In this document: piece after piece, positions 1-11,300 of the stretch
Position numbering within the stretch: the first letter of the stretch is position 1
Layout of the letters: each line of letters begins with the position of its first letter
The notes under the pieces: model-generated
What the model was told of the DNA's origin: nothing
The model's database searches: none
What the model saw: the letters and a program-made list of their open reading frames with translations, nothing else
Assembly: GCA_038496445.1 (NCBI GenBank)
Contig: JALMLS010000155.1
Location: 158,064 to 222,063, forward strand
Reading direction: 5' to 3'
Source: Trichosphaerium sp. ATCC 40318
Taxonomy: Eukaryota; Discosea; Flabellinia; Trichosidae
DNA: 64,000 bases
Made by a program: the position numbers and the translations under genes

Positions 1-1812
1 ATCAAATCATCATCTTTGCAGTACTTGAGAGTCTTCATGTCGTAACCATGTTCTTCAAACTTATCATAGTAATCTTTTATAAACGTTAGCAAAACAGCGA
101 AGTTGAGAATGTTGACAAAAATTCAAGTAAACCCTTACGTTCGTAACCGAAGGACTTTAGCCAGGTAAGTACTGGATCAGTATTGAATCCATTGTCATTT
201 ATTCCCGGCTCGTCTTCAGTCACAATTCCTTCAGTTGGACCTACAGCCGCTTCTGCTTTCTCTTTAATGCGTGTGTATGTTAACCATTTTTCTCTGCCTC
301 GTGCATGGAACACCAGAGTTGCAATAACCACACAAAGGAATATAATGGCGATCACAAAGCCAAAGATAATTCCACTAATACCAACGAGGTAAGATTAATT
401 GCACATGAGTGCCAAAAAAAAAGAAAATTGCAACAAGAAAAAGAAGCAATAGAGCCTTACAGTTCTCTGCCATGCATTGGCCCTTTAAACCCTTGTGGGT
501 CATTTGTTGGCGCAAACTAATACACATGAGTTTGATTTTATTGAGGAACGTACTGTAGGTGCTACAGGTGGAGTAGGTGCCGCCTAAAAAATAAGCATTA
601 ATTTCTTCTTTGTAAATTGTGAAAGAAAAACTTCGTACTGTGGTTGGCGGATTGGTTGGTGCAATAGTTGTAGGTGCAGCTGTTGTTGGTTGCACGGTTG
701 GTGAGTCTACTGGTGCATCAGCAGGCGCTTCAGAAGGTGCTTCAGAAGGTTCTTCAGAAGGCGCATCGGAAGGTGCTTCAGAAGGTGCATCAGAAGGCGC
801 CTCAGAAGGTACGCTCCCTCCTGGACAAGCAACACCAGATGATAAGTACATATGAAAAATGTCGTCTCCATTGGCTTGAGTGAAATTCACTGTAACGTCA
901 CTGGTAGGCGCTATTTTTTTAGATTAAACGGAGCTTAGTAGTGTTTGAGACGTTGACTACTTACCTCCTTGATCGCACATTATCCATACCTCTGTCATAC
1001 GCACACCAGCGTCTGGGATAGGTTGTCCACCTCCTAAATGACGTCTTTTAATTTTGCGAATAGTAATTGTTTTGCACAAAAAGATACGCACTGTATTGAA
1101 GGTGTACTCCTTCTCCATTGTCCAGGCCCTAGTGTGTTTATTATGATCGGTGTAATTAGCACTTTTTTTGCAAACGCACAATGACTTTCGAATCAGGTGA
1201 GTCTGCAAAACCAAGGGAAGCCTAATAAACGTCAAGAATTATTCACAAGGTATAGCTCGTATACCTCACTGTCACGACTACCAAAGGCACCCTTTCAATA
1301 GGAGTTATAAGACGATAAAAAATAATGTACTAAAAACTGTACCCAAGATTGACAGCTACTACCTGAGGAATGTAAGTTTGCGTATGGTGGGTTGTTTGGA
1401 AAATTCCAGTTGCTATTTCAAATCTCAAAAGAAAAGCAAAACTCTTTTTAATCGAAAACAAATACGTACTGAAGTCTTCTGAGCCGCAGTGTACTTGATC
1501 AATATCCTTGCAGATGTATTAATGTACAATATAGCGCTGTGTTTGTACAAATTAGCGTACCGCACATATTGTGAGCTTGAAATCGTAATTGCCTTGTCCT
1601 ATTGGCACTTGTTTTACTTCTAGTGTTTGCGCTACATTTTTTTTTTAATAATAATTACTAACGGATGTATTACATGTTAGAGACGCCAGATTATACGTCG
1701 ATTGGTCACTAGCAACAATATTGGAACAATCCATCGCCCTTTTCACCTGTTGGCCATTAACGCAAGAAATGACACCTAGCAAACATAGCAAGATGCACAG
1801 TCGTAGTGACAT
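1..1812 (-). CDS. MRH-like membrane receptor with C-terminal SAM domain (3' end off window)
   Basis: The gene reads leftward and leaves the window before its stop. The first exon encodes a clean signal peptide (MSLRLCILLCLLGVISCVNG). Next come short exons with the pattern of mannose-6-phosphate-receptor-homology proteins such as Atg27 and CD-MPR: YNLASLT, YDFKLTICA, then GVRMTEVWIMCDQGG and a closing VNFTQANGD...VACPGG. A Ser/Ala/Pro/Glu-rich stalk (about 720-840) and a Thr/Pro stretch follow, then one membrane helix with a GxxxG pattern (about 320-390). A cytosolic part reaches a SAM-domain start (VLTWLKSFGYE, then YYDKFEEHGYDMKTLKYC) at the window edge. The exon-1 donor is placed at GTAATA because only that phase joins exon 2 openly. 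The family suggests a sorting receptor between Golgi, endosome and autophagosome. SAM on an MRH receptor is unusual. A kinase or another domain may lie beyond the edge. Confidence 0.65.
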
Positions 1813-1925
1813 ATCAGACACTTACATTAATATTCAAGCAGCAAATGTGCGAAGTAAAGTTAGGGACAATACCACGCATGACAGACACGTATTCAAAGAA
1901 CGACCTTGTCCATAAACACAGTACC
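1813..1925. promoter_or_regulatory. divergent intergenic spacer
   Basis: Only 113 bp separate the start of the leftward MRH-SAM gene from the start of the rightward phosphatase gene. Both promoters must lie here or overlap the 5' ends of the genes. I see no TATA box I would defend. The arrangement suggests a shared bidirectional promoter; this is inference from spacing alone. Confidence 0.4.
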
Positions 1926-2792
1926 ATGTCTGACATTCAATTCTTGGCCTGTGAAAATTTTAGAGATACTGGTAAGGCGCTTGATAGCCTTGGTCAAGAT
2001 GCTCGGTGTAAAGGCTTAAAACTCCCTCACGGGCGTATAGTACGCGGTGGAAAGATAGGTATGACTTGTTAGGCGATTTTATGCTCGTTTTTAAAAATAC
2101 AACAGCTTAATACGTTACGTACCTAGATCTATGCGGTGCAAAGGATATAGGACTACCTAATACTGTTTTTAATCTAAAACTTGGACCTGATGATCCAAAC
2201 GCCGAAATATTCGCTAAACACAAGGCTACAGGGATCCAAGAAGCAATAGCAAATAGTATAGACAAGTACAATGTACGTCCTGAAGCGAATTAGCTCGTAT
2301 TATTCAGCGAAAAAAACAAATCAAGCTTACCAATCTCAGACAAAAGACAAAGATGTCAGAGAATGGATAACAAGAACTCTACAAAAAGTAATAGAAGTAC
2401 CACAAGATCGTTACCCTATAATGTTCCATTGTGCAGCCGGAAAGTAAGTAATCACGTGACCACATCGAAAGCTTATAGTCGCTGTCCTAAAAAACCCAAG
2501 TTGAAAAAAAAGTTATTTCTTACTGATTGTTTGTGAAAGAGATCGCACCGGCATAATAGTTGCTGTCATCCTTTTGATCATTGGTTTCCCACTTGATATT
2601 GTATTGGAAGAGTTTAGACTTAGCAAGGGAGAGTTCCATGGAGATATTGAAGCCGCATTAGCTCCTATTCATCCAAACCCGCGGAGTTACCTCAGGAATA
2701 AGGTAAACACAAAGAAAAGCACATCCTTTATCTTAACGTTATGTTTCCAGGTGAACACTGGTCTACTAAAAAAGAATGTTCTTGGTCTTTGA
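1926..2792 (+). CDS. dual-specificity/tyrosine protein phosphatase (Y_phosphatase3-like)
   Basis: A four- to five-exon gene starting MSDIQFLACENFRDTG. The NFRD...G opening followed by HGRIVRGGKIG is typical of the Siw14/TpbA-type Cys phosphatases, whose members start with NFRDLGG and an R-S/G-G strand. The active site is split by an intron and reads HCAAGKDRTG across the junction, a perfect HC(X)5R(T/S) P-loop with catalytic Cys and Arg. After it come a hydrophobic helix (IIVAVILLIIGFPLD) and a short tail ending KKNVLGL. The last intron (about 2703-2750) is a multiple of three, so skipping it keeps the frame. The substrate cannot be told; relatives act on phosphotyrosine, phosphoserine or inositol pyrophosphates. 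Confidence 0.8.
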
Positions 2793-3067
2793 AAATACTA
2801 GCGTACGACTAAAGAGACGAATCCACCACGTGATGATCACCGTAAAATTGTTGTGTCAAAAAACCAAAAAAAAAAAAATAAAAAAAAGCCTTAAAAGTGA
2901 CGCCATAAGTAAATTACAAAAACAACAATATCGGAGTTGTTACATAGGCACCACTGGCTCGGTGATAATACTTTTATCCATTCATATACAGTGGTGACGC
3001 CTAACTTGGTTATATTTTCAAAACAACAACCTCATCATTGAAGGCCTATTTTAGCGCCTCTAACGCA

Positions 3068-5606
3068 ATGGGGATTTGCTCCTCATCTATGGATAGCGAT
3101 TCCAGGCTAGAGAGTAGAAAAATAGACAGAAAACTAGCAAGACAACGTAGACAGATGCAAGATGTGGTGACCTTACTACTTCTCGGTACATTTTAAAAAA
3201 AAAACGTGATTACCCCTTTTTTTGTGTTATAGTAACAACCTTCCTTTCATAATAGGTACTGGTGGTTCTGGTAAGAGTACTGTTGCAAAACAACTGCATT
3301 TAATCTTCGCTGGGGACTTTTCAAAAGATGAGCAAAATGATTTCTTGAGGATTATACATCACAACATTATATACCTTATGAGAATGCTTGTGAAAGAACT
3401 AGAGCGTGATAATGTAAATTTACCACATAACCTAACAGTACGTACCTTAAACATATTATTCCTCTGTCAACACATCAACCTCCGGCGTTCGCACGGTATC
3501 TATTTTTGTTCGAATCATTCACCTGTCACAAACCACACCCAACTCACAATTCATATTTTCGCGCTGTGGGTATTCAGGTGTTTATTTAAAGCGTCAATAC
3601 TCCTTTTGGACGGATTGAAAATGAACAAAAATACAAAAATAATAATATGTTGCTACAGGACGACCAAAAACTTATAAGCGAATTATCTCTGCGTAGCCCT
3701 TTAACAGCAGAAGTTGCTGACGCAATAGATCGCTTATGGAATACATTACAAGTTCAAGAAGTATTTTACGCAAAATCTTCTTTTGTGGGTCACAGGGAGG
3801 CGTGGGAATAGTACGTTATTAAGTTTATTCGAAAAAACCATTGAAGATTTTTCATTTTTCCAAATATCACCATAAATATCACGTGATTATATTTAATTGT
3901 ATTTTAACCTTTTACTAAGCTTGAGACCTCAATTGAAGACATATGCATGCAAGGATTACAAAGTAACAAAAGAAGATATATTACGAGCTAGGTACCGTTC
4001 AGTTTTTGTTTATTGAATAAGTGTGCTTTTTTGAACTACCAATCCAGATTTTTTGCTTCTGTCGTAATCTGACGTTGTTAGACATCGAACAACCGGTGTA
4101 AGAGAAACTAGTTTTTGTTTGGACGACCTGTTGTTTAATATAGTTGATGTTGGAGGGCAAAAAAGTGAAAGAAGGTAAATAGTTTATTTCATAATAGGAA
4201 GAAAGTTAAAGCACTTCCGAAAAGCCCATGTTCGCTATTTTTAACGTTATTACGATAGAAAATGGTTACATTGCTTTACTGATATCACGTGCTGTATATT
4301 CTGTGTAGGAACGAGCGACTGTATCCGCCCAAATGCGTAAAAAAAAACATTTAATGTTTACATTTGGCCAACCTTTTTTTTTTTGCTTGGCTGAGCATTC
4401 TATTTTAACATCTATCCTTGACACACTAAAGATGATTTAATGTGCGAAGAAATAGCTTCTGTCAATGCCATACATGATTCGCTTAAAGTATTCGGAGATG
4501 TAGTAAACGATAAACTGCTAATAGATAAGCCTTTAATAGTGTTTTATAACAAAGATGATATATTAAGGAAAAAAGTTCAAAAAGTCCCACTGACTGTCTG
4601 CTTTTCGGATTACAAAGGTTCGTAAAACATTGTGTTTTTATGTGTGCAAACATACATAGCTTCCCAATTTGATAGATGGGAGGTTGTTCCTTAAAAAAAA
4701 ACAACTGTCAAAAAAACTCGACCGCTACGCACCAAATACGCGTAGACGCGAAACTAGTTTTTCTGATTTTTTGATTTTCTGATACTCTAAACCGAGTGTT
4801 GTCGTTTTGTACTGCTTTTTTCTCCCCGATAAATTGCGGCTTTACGACGAGAAAAAAGTTCCTTTTTTGGTGCAAAGTTGACAAGTCGCATTGTCGCTCT
4901 ACGCCTGTTCGATTTTCAAAAAGTTTTTTTTCGTTTTTTGCGTTTTGTTTCGCTCAAAACTCTTTTCTGATACTCCCAATGCATATAATAACGCCATTAT
5001 ATTATTTACAGCGTATGCGTACACTTTTAGATGATTACATCCGCTACTAATTTTGCATTCCTCCTTTTCTTCTCAAAAAAAAACCGACGCTACGCCTATT
5101 TCGGAACTTGATTTACTTCGCCGTCATATAGCCTCGGTGTCATTTTTCTTTTCTCATAAAACTCCATTAAAAAATTACTACCCAGTTCCCTTTTGTGCAA
5201 TGCGAACATTACACGTGCAATTTTTTTGTTCAGAAAAAAGAGTCAATATGTCGCGCACAACCAAACTACTACCCTTTGCAAGTTCAATCTCACAGGAAAA
5301 TTTTAAAAGGCCGCAAAGTATTTTTGAATTTTTTTTATTAATTTCTCCAATATTATTCGTTGTAGCCATCCTCGCTCCTAGTAACTTACGTGTGACTATC
5401 TAGGACAACAAACATACGATGATGTGCTTTCATATATAAAAGCTAAATACGCGGAGAGGATCCGTTCCGCTGCCAGGAAGAAGAACATTTACGAGCATGC
5501 GACATGTGCGATAGATGCTGATAATGTGAAGCTAGTATTCGCAGTTGTGAGGAAGCAAGTATTGTCGGCGGTTCTTCAGGATGTTGGACTATCGTTCACT
5601 GTATAA
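3068..5606 (+). CDS. heterotrimeric G-protein alpha subunit
   Basis: The N terminus MGICSSS offers Gly2 for myristoylation and Cys4 for palmitoylation. All guanine-nucleotide motifs can be read across exons: G1 GTGGSGKST, G2 RTTGVRETSF with the arginine finger just before it (RARHRTTGV), G3 DVGGQKSERR, G4 FYNKDDIL and G5 TCAID. The helical domain lies between G1 and G2. Exon 1 ends inside the P-loop strand. The protein ends VLQDVGLSFTV, so the usual C-terminal Cys-Gly-Leu receptor tail is altered and extended. The P-loop has Gly where nearly all G-alpha proteins have Glu (GAGESGKS). One intron, 4618-5403, is 786 bp and far longer than the rest. The protein should couple a seven-helix receptor to effectors at the plasma membrane. 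Confidence 0.88.
4618..5403 (+). other. outsized 786-bp intron in the G-alpha gene
   Basis: The donor gttcgt follows FSDYKG and the acceptor ctatctag precedes the exon reading QQTYDDVLSYIKAKY, exactly where G-alpha proteins continue. Most other introns nearby are 37-70 bp. The insert is rich in T runs and holds several open frames, including one at 5053-5403, but none resembles a known protein. I see no transposon ends or long direct repeats. It may be an inserted element, an intron carrying a small RNA, or simply a long intron. Confidence 0.6.
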
Positions 5607-7332
5607 AACAGTTTAAACAATAATGTACATTAAAAACCATCTAGAATGATTAGCAAGAGAGCTATGAATTGTAAAACGCATTTCCTTTTTAGTCTCCTTT
5701 AAACACAAGTCCATAATTAGGAGCAAAAGTGTCGGTTATTAGTCCATTCTTTACCTATAAATTGCAGACGTCTTAGGATACACGTAGAGTGTACGTTCCA
5801 CTACATTCCATGAGGTAGTGGAAAAATAGGAAAGAAATCTGCAACTGTTGCGGAGGATACCTTGAAAATAAAATGAGATCAATTTAAAATGGTGTATAGA
5901 TACTAAGAGCGTTGGGGGGTTTTGTGGGTATTCAAATTGAATTCCTCCGCGTGTGTGAACGGATGAGGGAACCACGTGGAATAAAAAAAGAAAAATAATT
6001 TTAAAGGGAACAGGCGGAACATGGCTATTCGCGTAGAGCAAGTGCGCCTTGCTTTACATGAACCTTTAACTACTCGCATTTTTAACATACCTTTTTCTTT
6101 ACAATTTTTCGTTGATACCTTCGGAGTAGCGTGATTTTCTGTAGTTGTTCCATGCATATCCCTTTTCGTCACTGAAGGCGACTACCGTCAAAAAACAACA
6201 ATCTTGCTGAGAGAGCTTAATTTGGTCTTCATAGCTTTTCATCTACGTGTCAGATAATACGTTTCTTTTCCTCCGTGAAACAAGTCACGCTGCATTTACA
6301 CGTGTAATAGTGAAATAGAACATGTAAATATTATGTTACGCAACGTTTGGGGCAAATCTATTCCCGGCAGACTAAAATCAGTGACATGCTCAATACAAAA
6401 AACTTCATTGCATGAATGCCTTATTGCACGCTATATGAATCTAAAGGATCATAATGCTATTTAGCTTTTGGACCGATGAAATAATGCCATTTGTACCGAA
6501 AAAGTGTACCCAATAACTGCATGAACGTTTCTCAACGTAAAACAATTTGTTTAACAGTCTGTGTAGTTGAGGTTGTGTTCGAAGTCTTTTCCTCTAATCT
6601 TAGGCACATCAATGACATACAGAACCTTTGCGTTCGTACAATAAAGGTGGTATTTGAGAACGATAACAGGGCGAAAAAAGCAGTTTGGTCGAAATAAGTA
6701 GACGTGTATGACAGAAAAAAGTCTGTATGTTATATTGTCTCTAGATGATTACAGAAGCTTCAAATAGAGTTTTGAAACACGTACTTCGTCATTATTTTCT
6801 GTAAAAGGAAGTTTTACCAACCTGCGTAGTATGCAGAAAAACTTCACAAGTTACACCTGCGTACGCATCTAGACGCGTGTAAACAATGTTTATTCCTTTT
6901 CGGTAAAGGATTGAAGAGAAAAAAGAATCTTTAATGGCATACGTCTGTACACTCTTTTTTTTGATGTTTTTCTCCGTTTACCTTACAAACCAGCTATAGA
7001 CTTCCCTGCTTTCTATTTTTGGAATAGAACTGTATTTGATGTTTTGAAATGTCGTTTCAAAGGGTAGCCAAAACCATATTAAAAGAAGGAGGCCATAAGC
7101 GCCGTCACACTGTGTTATATGTAACCGTAAGGTCTTTGAACAAATAGAGTTTTTAAAGTGATTTTCTTTTATTACATTTATAGTACAAGCTGTGGGTGTT
7201 TCTTGTTCTTCTTCTCTTTCCTCTCGTTTTTTTTGTTACAGGTGAGGAACATGAAGAAAAAAAAAATGAACGGTGGAAGTGGAAGCTTTTCTTTTTTTTG
7301 TTCTCTTCTTAGGTTTCGCAAATCGAAGTAAT
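5607..7332. other. gene-free stretch, about 1.7 kb
   Basis: This is the longest stretch without a recognisable gene. The open frames (for example about 5903-6172 on the minus strand and 6491-6697 on the plus strand) are low in complexity or lack plausible exon partners. I looked for tRNA T-arm sequences, snRNA-like boxes and repeats and could not support any. It may hold long UTRs of the flanking genes, a promoter, or a noncoding RNA. Confidence 0.5.
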
Positions 7333-7965
7333 TCAATTCATAACATAGTCTACACGCATTCGTGAATCTCGACTAACAGTTTCTAAGTGAAATGATTAGC
7401 TTCTAGCTCGGTTTTTTTCCAACGAATAAAAAAAAACATTTTCTCCGTTACGTACTCGTTTGTCTGTAGTTCATCATGTGTGATGTAACACAACTAGATG
7501 TTGTGGGTATGCTAAGCCATGTATTGCGAATAAAGTCTCCGCCCATTCCTTCAGTGCCAAGTATGTTTTCAAGTGCAAGGGAGGCTTCTTCTTCCTCCTT
7601 AGATGCACCTGGGCGGAATCTCCATACGGCGTATAGTGGTCTGTTATCAGCTAGGCAGAGTGACATGTTGCTTTGTGGTTGTGAGTTGTGATTAATGGTT
7701 TCAAAAGCGGTTGAATTATTTTTTTATGAAATTTCGCTCCATTTTTGCACTTTTCCGCTTAAAACGGTTGTATTCGAAAGATACGCCCATAGGAATAATA
7801 TACACGTAAGAATATATAACATTTTCGGACCAGTGGCTGTTCCTGGAGACAGACTTCTATTTATTGCAACTTCTCACAAGAACTAGCGCAGTCGCACATA
7901 ATTGTTTTTAGAACGCTGATTGCGCCATAGTCAGGCGAAACGACATTGCTATCGTTTGTATCCAT
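7333..7965 (-). CDS. small protein of unknown function
   Basis: I do not recognise this gene. The model joins three exons: one starting MDTNDSNVVSPDYGAISVLK, a central exon (7450-7666) with NRPLYAVWRFRPGASKEEEE and GTEGMGGDFIRNTW, and a short last exon ending RMRVDYVMN. Donors gtgcgac and gtacgt join them in phase. The central exon has ordinary protein composition with an acidic helix (KEEEEASLALENI) and is the best-supported part. An alternative start is the Met at 7666. It lies just downstream of SPT5 on the same strand, 425 bp away. Confidence 0.4.
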
Positions 7966-8390
7966 ATTTGGATTCAAATCTGTTATTATGTTGTTAACCA
8001 ACCCATTTTTTTGAGATTAAACAATATACATACTATATAAACAACTCTTGGTTTACCCTACTGAAAACTCATTACATTTTTTTTGAGGTGAGTTCGTTTT
8101 CTGAATTCGTAAACAAAAAGTCCAAGTAAAAATGAGGCCACAATTAATTGTTAACAATGTCTATGTGTGGTTCATATACCACTCAGATTTTCTGTTTTCT
8201 TTATTTACGTTGCATACAAGCGATACGTAGTGCACTTTTTTACGGTCGTTATTTTTTTTTTTGTGGAGTGTATTAGGTTGTCTATGTACAAGGGGAGTTT
8301 TACAAGCGCTGCATTTTGGCAGCGATTCGAGTCAAAAAGCTCGTAGTTCTGAAAAAAGGTCGTTTTTGCGTCCGTGGCTTTCTCCGTTCT
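7966..8390. other. spacer between SPT5 and the small downstream gene
   Basis: A 425-bp AT-rich stretch with T runs. It should hold the SPT5 3' UTR and the promoter of the leftward small gene. A sequence like a tRNA T-loop (gattcgagtc near 8320) has no matching acceptor stem or D-arm around it, so I call no RNA gene. Confidence 0.4.
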
Positions 8391-11300
8391 CTACGATTCT
8401 TCCGACTTTACAAAGCGTGCTAGCGTATTAAACGGTACAATGAGAAGGTCATATGTACCGTCTAAACGAACAATAGCTTCCGTTTGGTCAATACCCATAA
8501 GTCTAAAGGAGAATTTGTTTAGAAAAGGCGAATCCAATGAAAAAAAGAAAGAGTAGTTCGGTTAAAGCCAAAAAAAAAACACATACCTTCCAATAGCTCC
8601 TCTGTCGTTACCTGATACAACGACAACAAAACTCTTGTTTTTAGGTACAGTCTTATCGAGTATTGTTGTAGGTACTTGTACTTCCTCACCCTTTAACAAA
8701 GACAAGTAAGCGCTATGAACGACCGAGAAAAAGAGGGAAAAAAAAGATGTTCAAGTTGGTTCACTTTAGTACAAAAATAGAAGTCAAAAAAAACAGAAAA
8801 TAGGTCGCAGACCAAATGGCAGGGAAAAACGGGTACATGTACATACGTCAAAATTAACCAAACAAGTATCACCGTCTACTTGTGAGATCACGCCGGTTGA
8901 ATTTGCGAACTTTCCACCTGCAAAGTCGTTATCCGTTATCTTGACTTCTATATTCGGTAAAACCCACGAAGCATTGCCTAGAAAATGCGTTAGAAGAAAC
9001 AGGAAACAGAAGGGAAAAAAAAAAATCGGAGGGAAAGTTCCTCCCGTGAAACTTGTTGCAAATTTAGCACGTAGCTACGCTACTGGCGCTTGTAAATACG
9101 CAAGCATAAACTCACGACGGAGAAATAGCTTTTTCGATCTACTCGAGAAAAGGCGTAAAAACGTACTTGGTGCAGCAGGTTCTATTGTGTATGCGCCTGG
9201 AGTGCTTGGTGGCATCATGCCAGGAGTGCCGGGTGTGGCAGGAACACCTTAAGAAATAAATTATTAATTTCCAATAACGTCCTTAATTCGTACCTGGTGT
9301 GCCAGGTGTCTGTGGCATCATCATACCAGGCGTGCCAGGTGTGCTAGGTATGCCCATAGGTGTTGTTGGGACCATACTGTGCATGCCGGGTGTACTTGGC
9401 ATTCCAGGAGTTTGTGGCGCTCCGAAAGGAGTTGGAGGTGCGCCAGGCGTGCTTGGAGGCATCATACCAGGAGTACCAGGTGTTCGCGGTGGTAGAGAAA
9501 CCATGCCGGGTGTACCAGGTGTTTGAGGTATACCTGGCGTAGAAGGGATACCAACAGGTGTGGTTGGATTGTATGACATATCTACACCAACACCAGGCGT
9601 AGCCGGTTCGCGTATAGTACCTACATGTTACATTAATCAAAGTTGAGAAAAAATTTTCGAAAAACTAAGAAAGCAAAAAAAAAAGAACAAGTATTCAAGT
9701 CTCCTGTTCAAACTGATTTTGAACCCCCGCAGGTTCCTTTCCATTGTGTAAGCGCGCGTGTAATGAGTGCCACAGAGATTTTAAATGATTTAGAGAGAAA
9801 AAGAGAACTGGACCCGTATTTTGTTTGGCCCGCGGTTTTTTTTTGATTCACCAAATTGTACTAACCAGTCTTTTTCAACCACTTTTTGCCATTTTGTTCA
9901 ATTTCAGCCATTTCTTTCATCAAAAACTTTAATTTTTTTCGCGAGTGGTGAAATTCTTCACCCTCCAAATCTCTGCTTAGAAACAAGCGTAGGTCCTCGC
10001 GCCACGTGGAAATCTGCTCGAACGTTGTACCAACGTCGTACCAGCTCGCGATTGACAGTTTGTATGGATTTTTGCATTTACGCGTATAACTCACTCCAAA
10101 AACGTTCCTTTTTCGTTTACGTGAGGACATGTTGTTGTCGTTACAAGGTAGGCCAACTTTTGCTAACAAGTACCTTTTTTGAAAGCGTTATCACTTCTGA
10201 CTTAAAATACTTGTTGTAAGTTCACACTTGTAAATTTCTCCGAGTTACGCTCAACTGACCACTTAGGGCTTCTTTTTCTTACACTTCGTAACGTTTTTAC
10301 AAAAAAAAAAACTAACCACAAAAAAAAAAAATTGGTGAAATTGAGACTTGGCCACTAACAGAAAACACAAAGTTTTGGTTCACGCGTGTTGTTACCAAAC
10401 TCACTACTACTGCGGGGGGGAATAACAAAAATACCGACTAAGATAATAAATTTGCGTACCTGGTGTCGTAGGAGGATACAAATAAGGATCTCCAGGCGTA
10501 GCAGGGGGTTGCTTTGTGTACAGTTAGACAAAACAAAAGAAAAAAAGTTTGCTTGGCATGTTGAATTCGTAAAATCAAACAATACGAACGAAAAGCAAAA
10601 AAGAAATGTAGCTTGGGCGTTTTGCAGTAGGAGTTAAATCACTCATATGTGCACTGCTCAGAGAAAAAAAAAAACTCAAGAAAGTGAGGTGTACGCACAT
10701 CATTATCACCTCTAGACAGTGGATATTGATTGCTTCCGTATGCGTTTGATCCAGGTGTTTCTGGTGACCGATCATCATTCCAAGACTTGGAGTGTCGTTA
10801 GTAAAATAGGAAGGGTGCTTCTCGAAAAAGCCGAATTATTGCTGAAGGAAGAAAATTGTCGTACTCTGTCAGACATTGGGTTAGGTGTAGGCGTCTCTGA
10901 GCGCAAAGGCGTCGCGGTAGGATTCCACACATCCCTACTTGGCGTAGATGGCGTGTGATGAACCATAGGCGTAGAAGGTCGCATTGGAGTAGCAGGAACG
11001 TTACGTCGGACTGGTGACACATCTCTATTATCTCTTCCGCTAGAACTACTTTTGCTAGCGCTTCCAGAACCGTTAATTTCTGTAACAAACCCAATTTTGA
11101 CGGGAACAGTTTTGCAATTCGCGTGTAATTCGACTCTGGCTGTGGTATCATTACAGTTCTTTACAATACCTATGTATCCGCGCCAACGACCCTTACTGTA
11201 CACGTATTAGTGACAAAACGTTCCCACATTTTAGTTCGTTATGCGTACTTTATCTTTACAGTTTGATGACGAAGTGGATGATCTCTAAGCGTCCTGGCGC

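Noticed and set aside
619-855. Ser/Glu/Gly repeat frame on the plus strand
   Set aside because: It is the reverse reading of the Ser/Ala/Pro/Glu stalk of the MRH-SAM receptor on the minus strand, which has signal peptide and TM context.
5053-5403. 116-residue frame inside the large G-alpha intron
   Set aside because: T-rich, low-complexity and without a known domain. The G-alpha exons on each side join in phase when it is removed.
8300-8345. tRNA-like T-arm (gattcgagtc)
   Set aside because: No acceptor stem, D-arm or anticodon stem can be drawn around it, and the T-stem does not pair.
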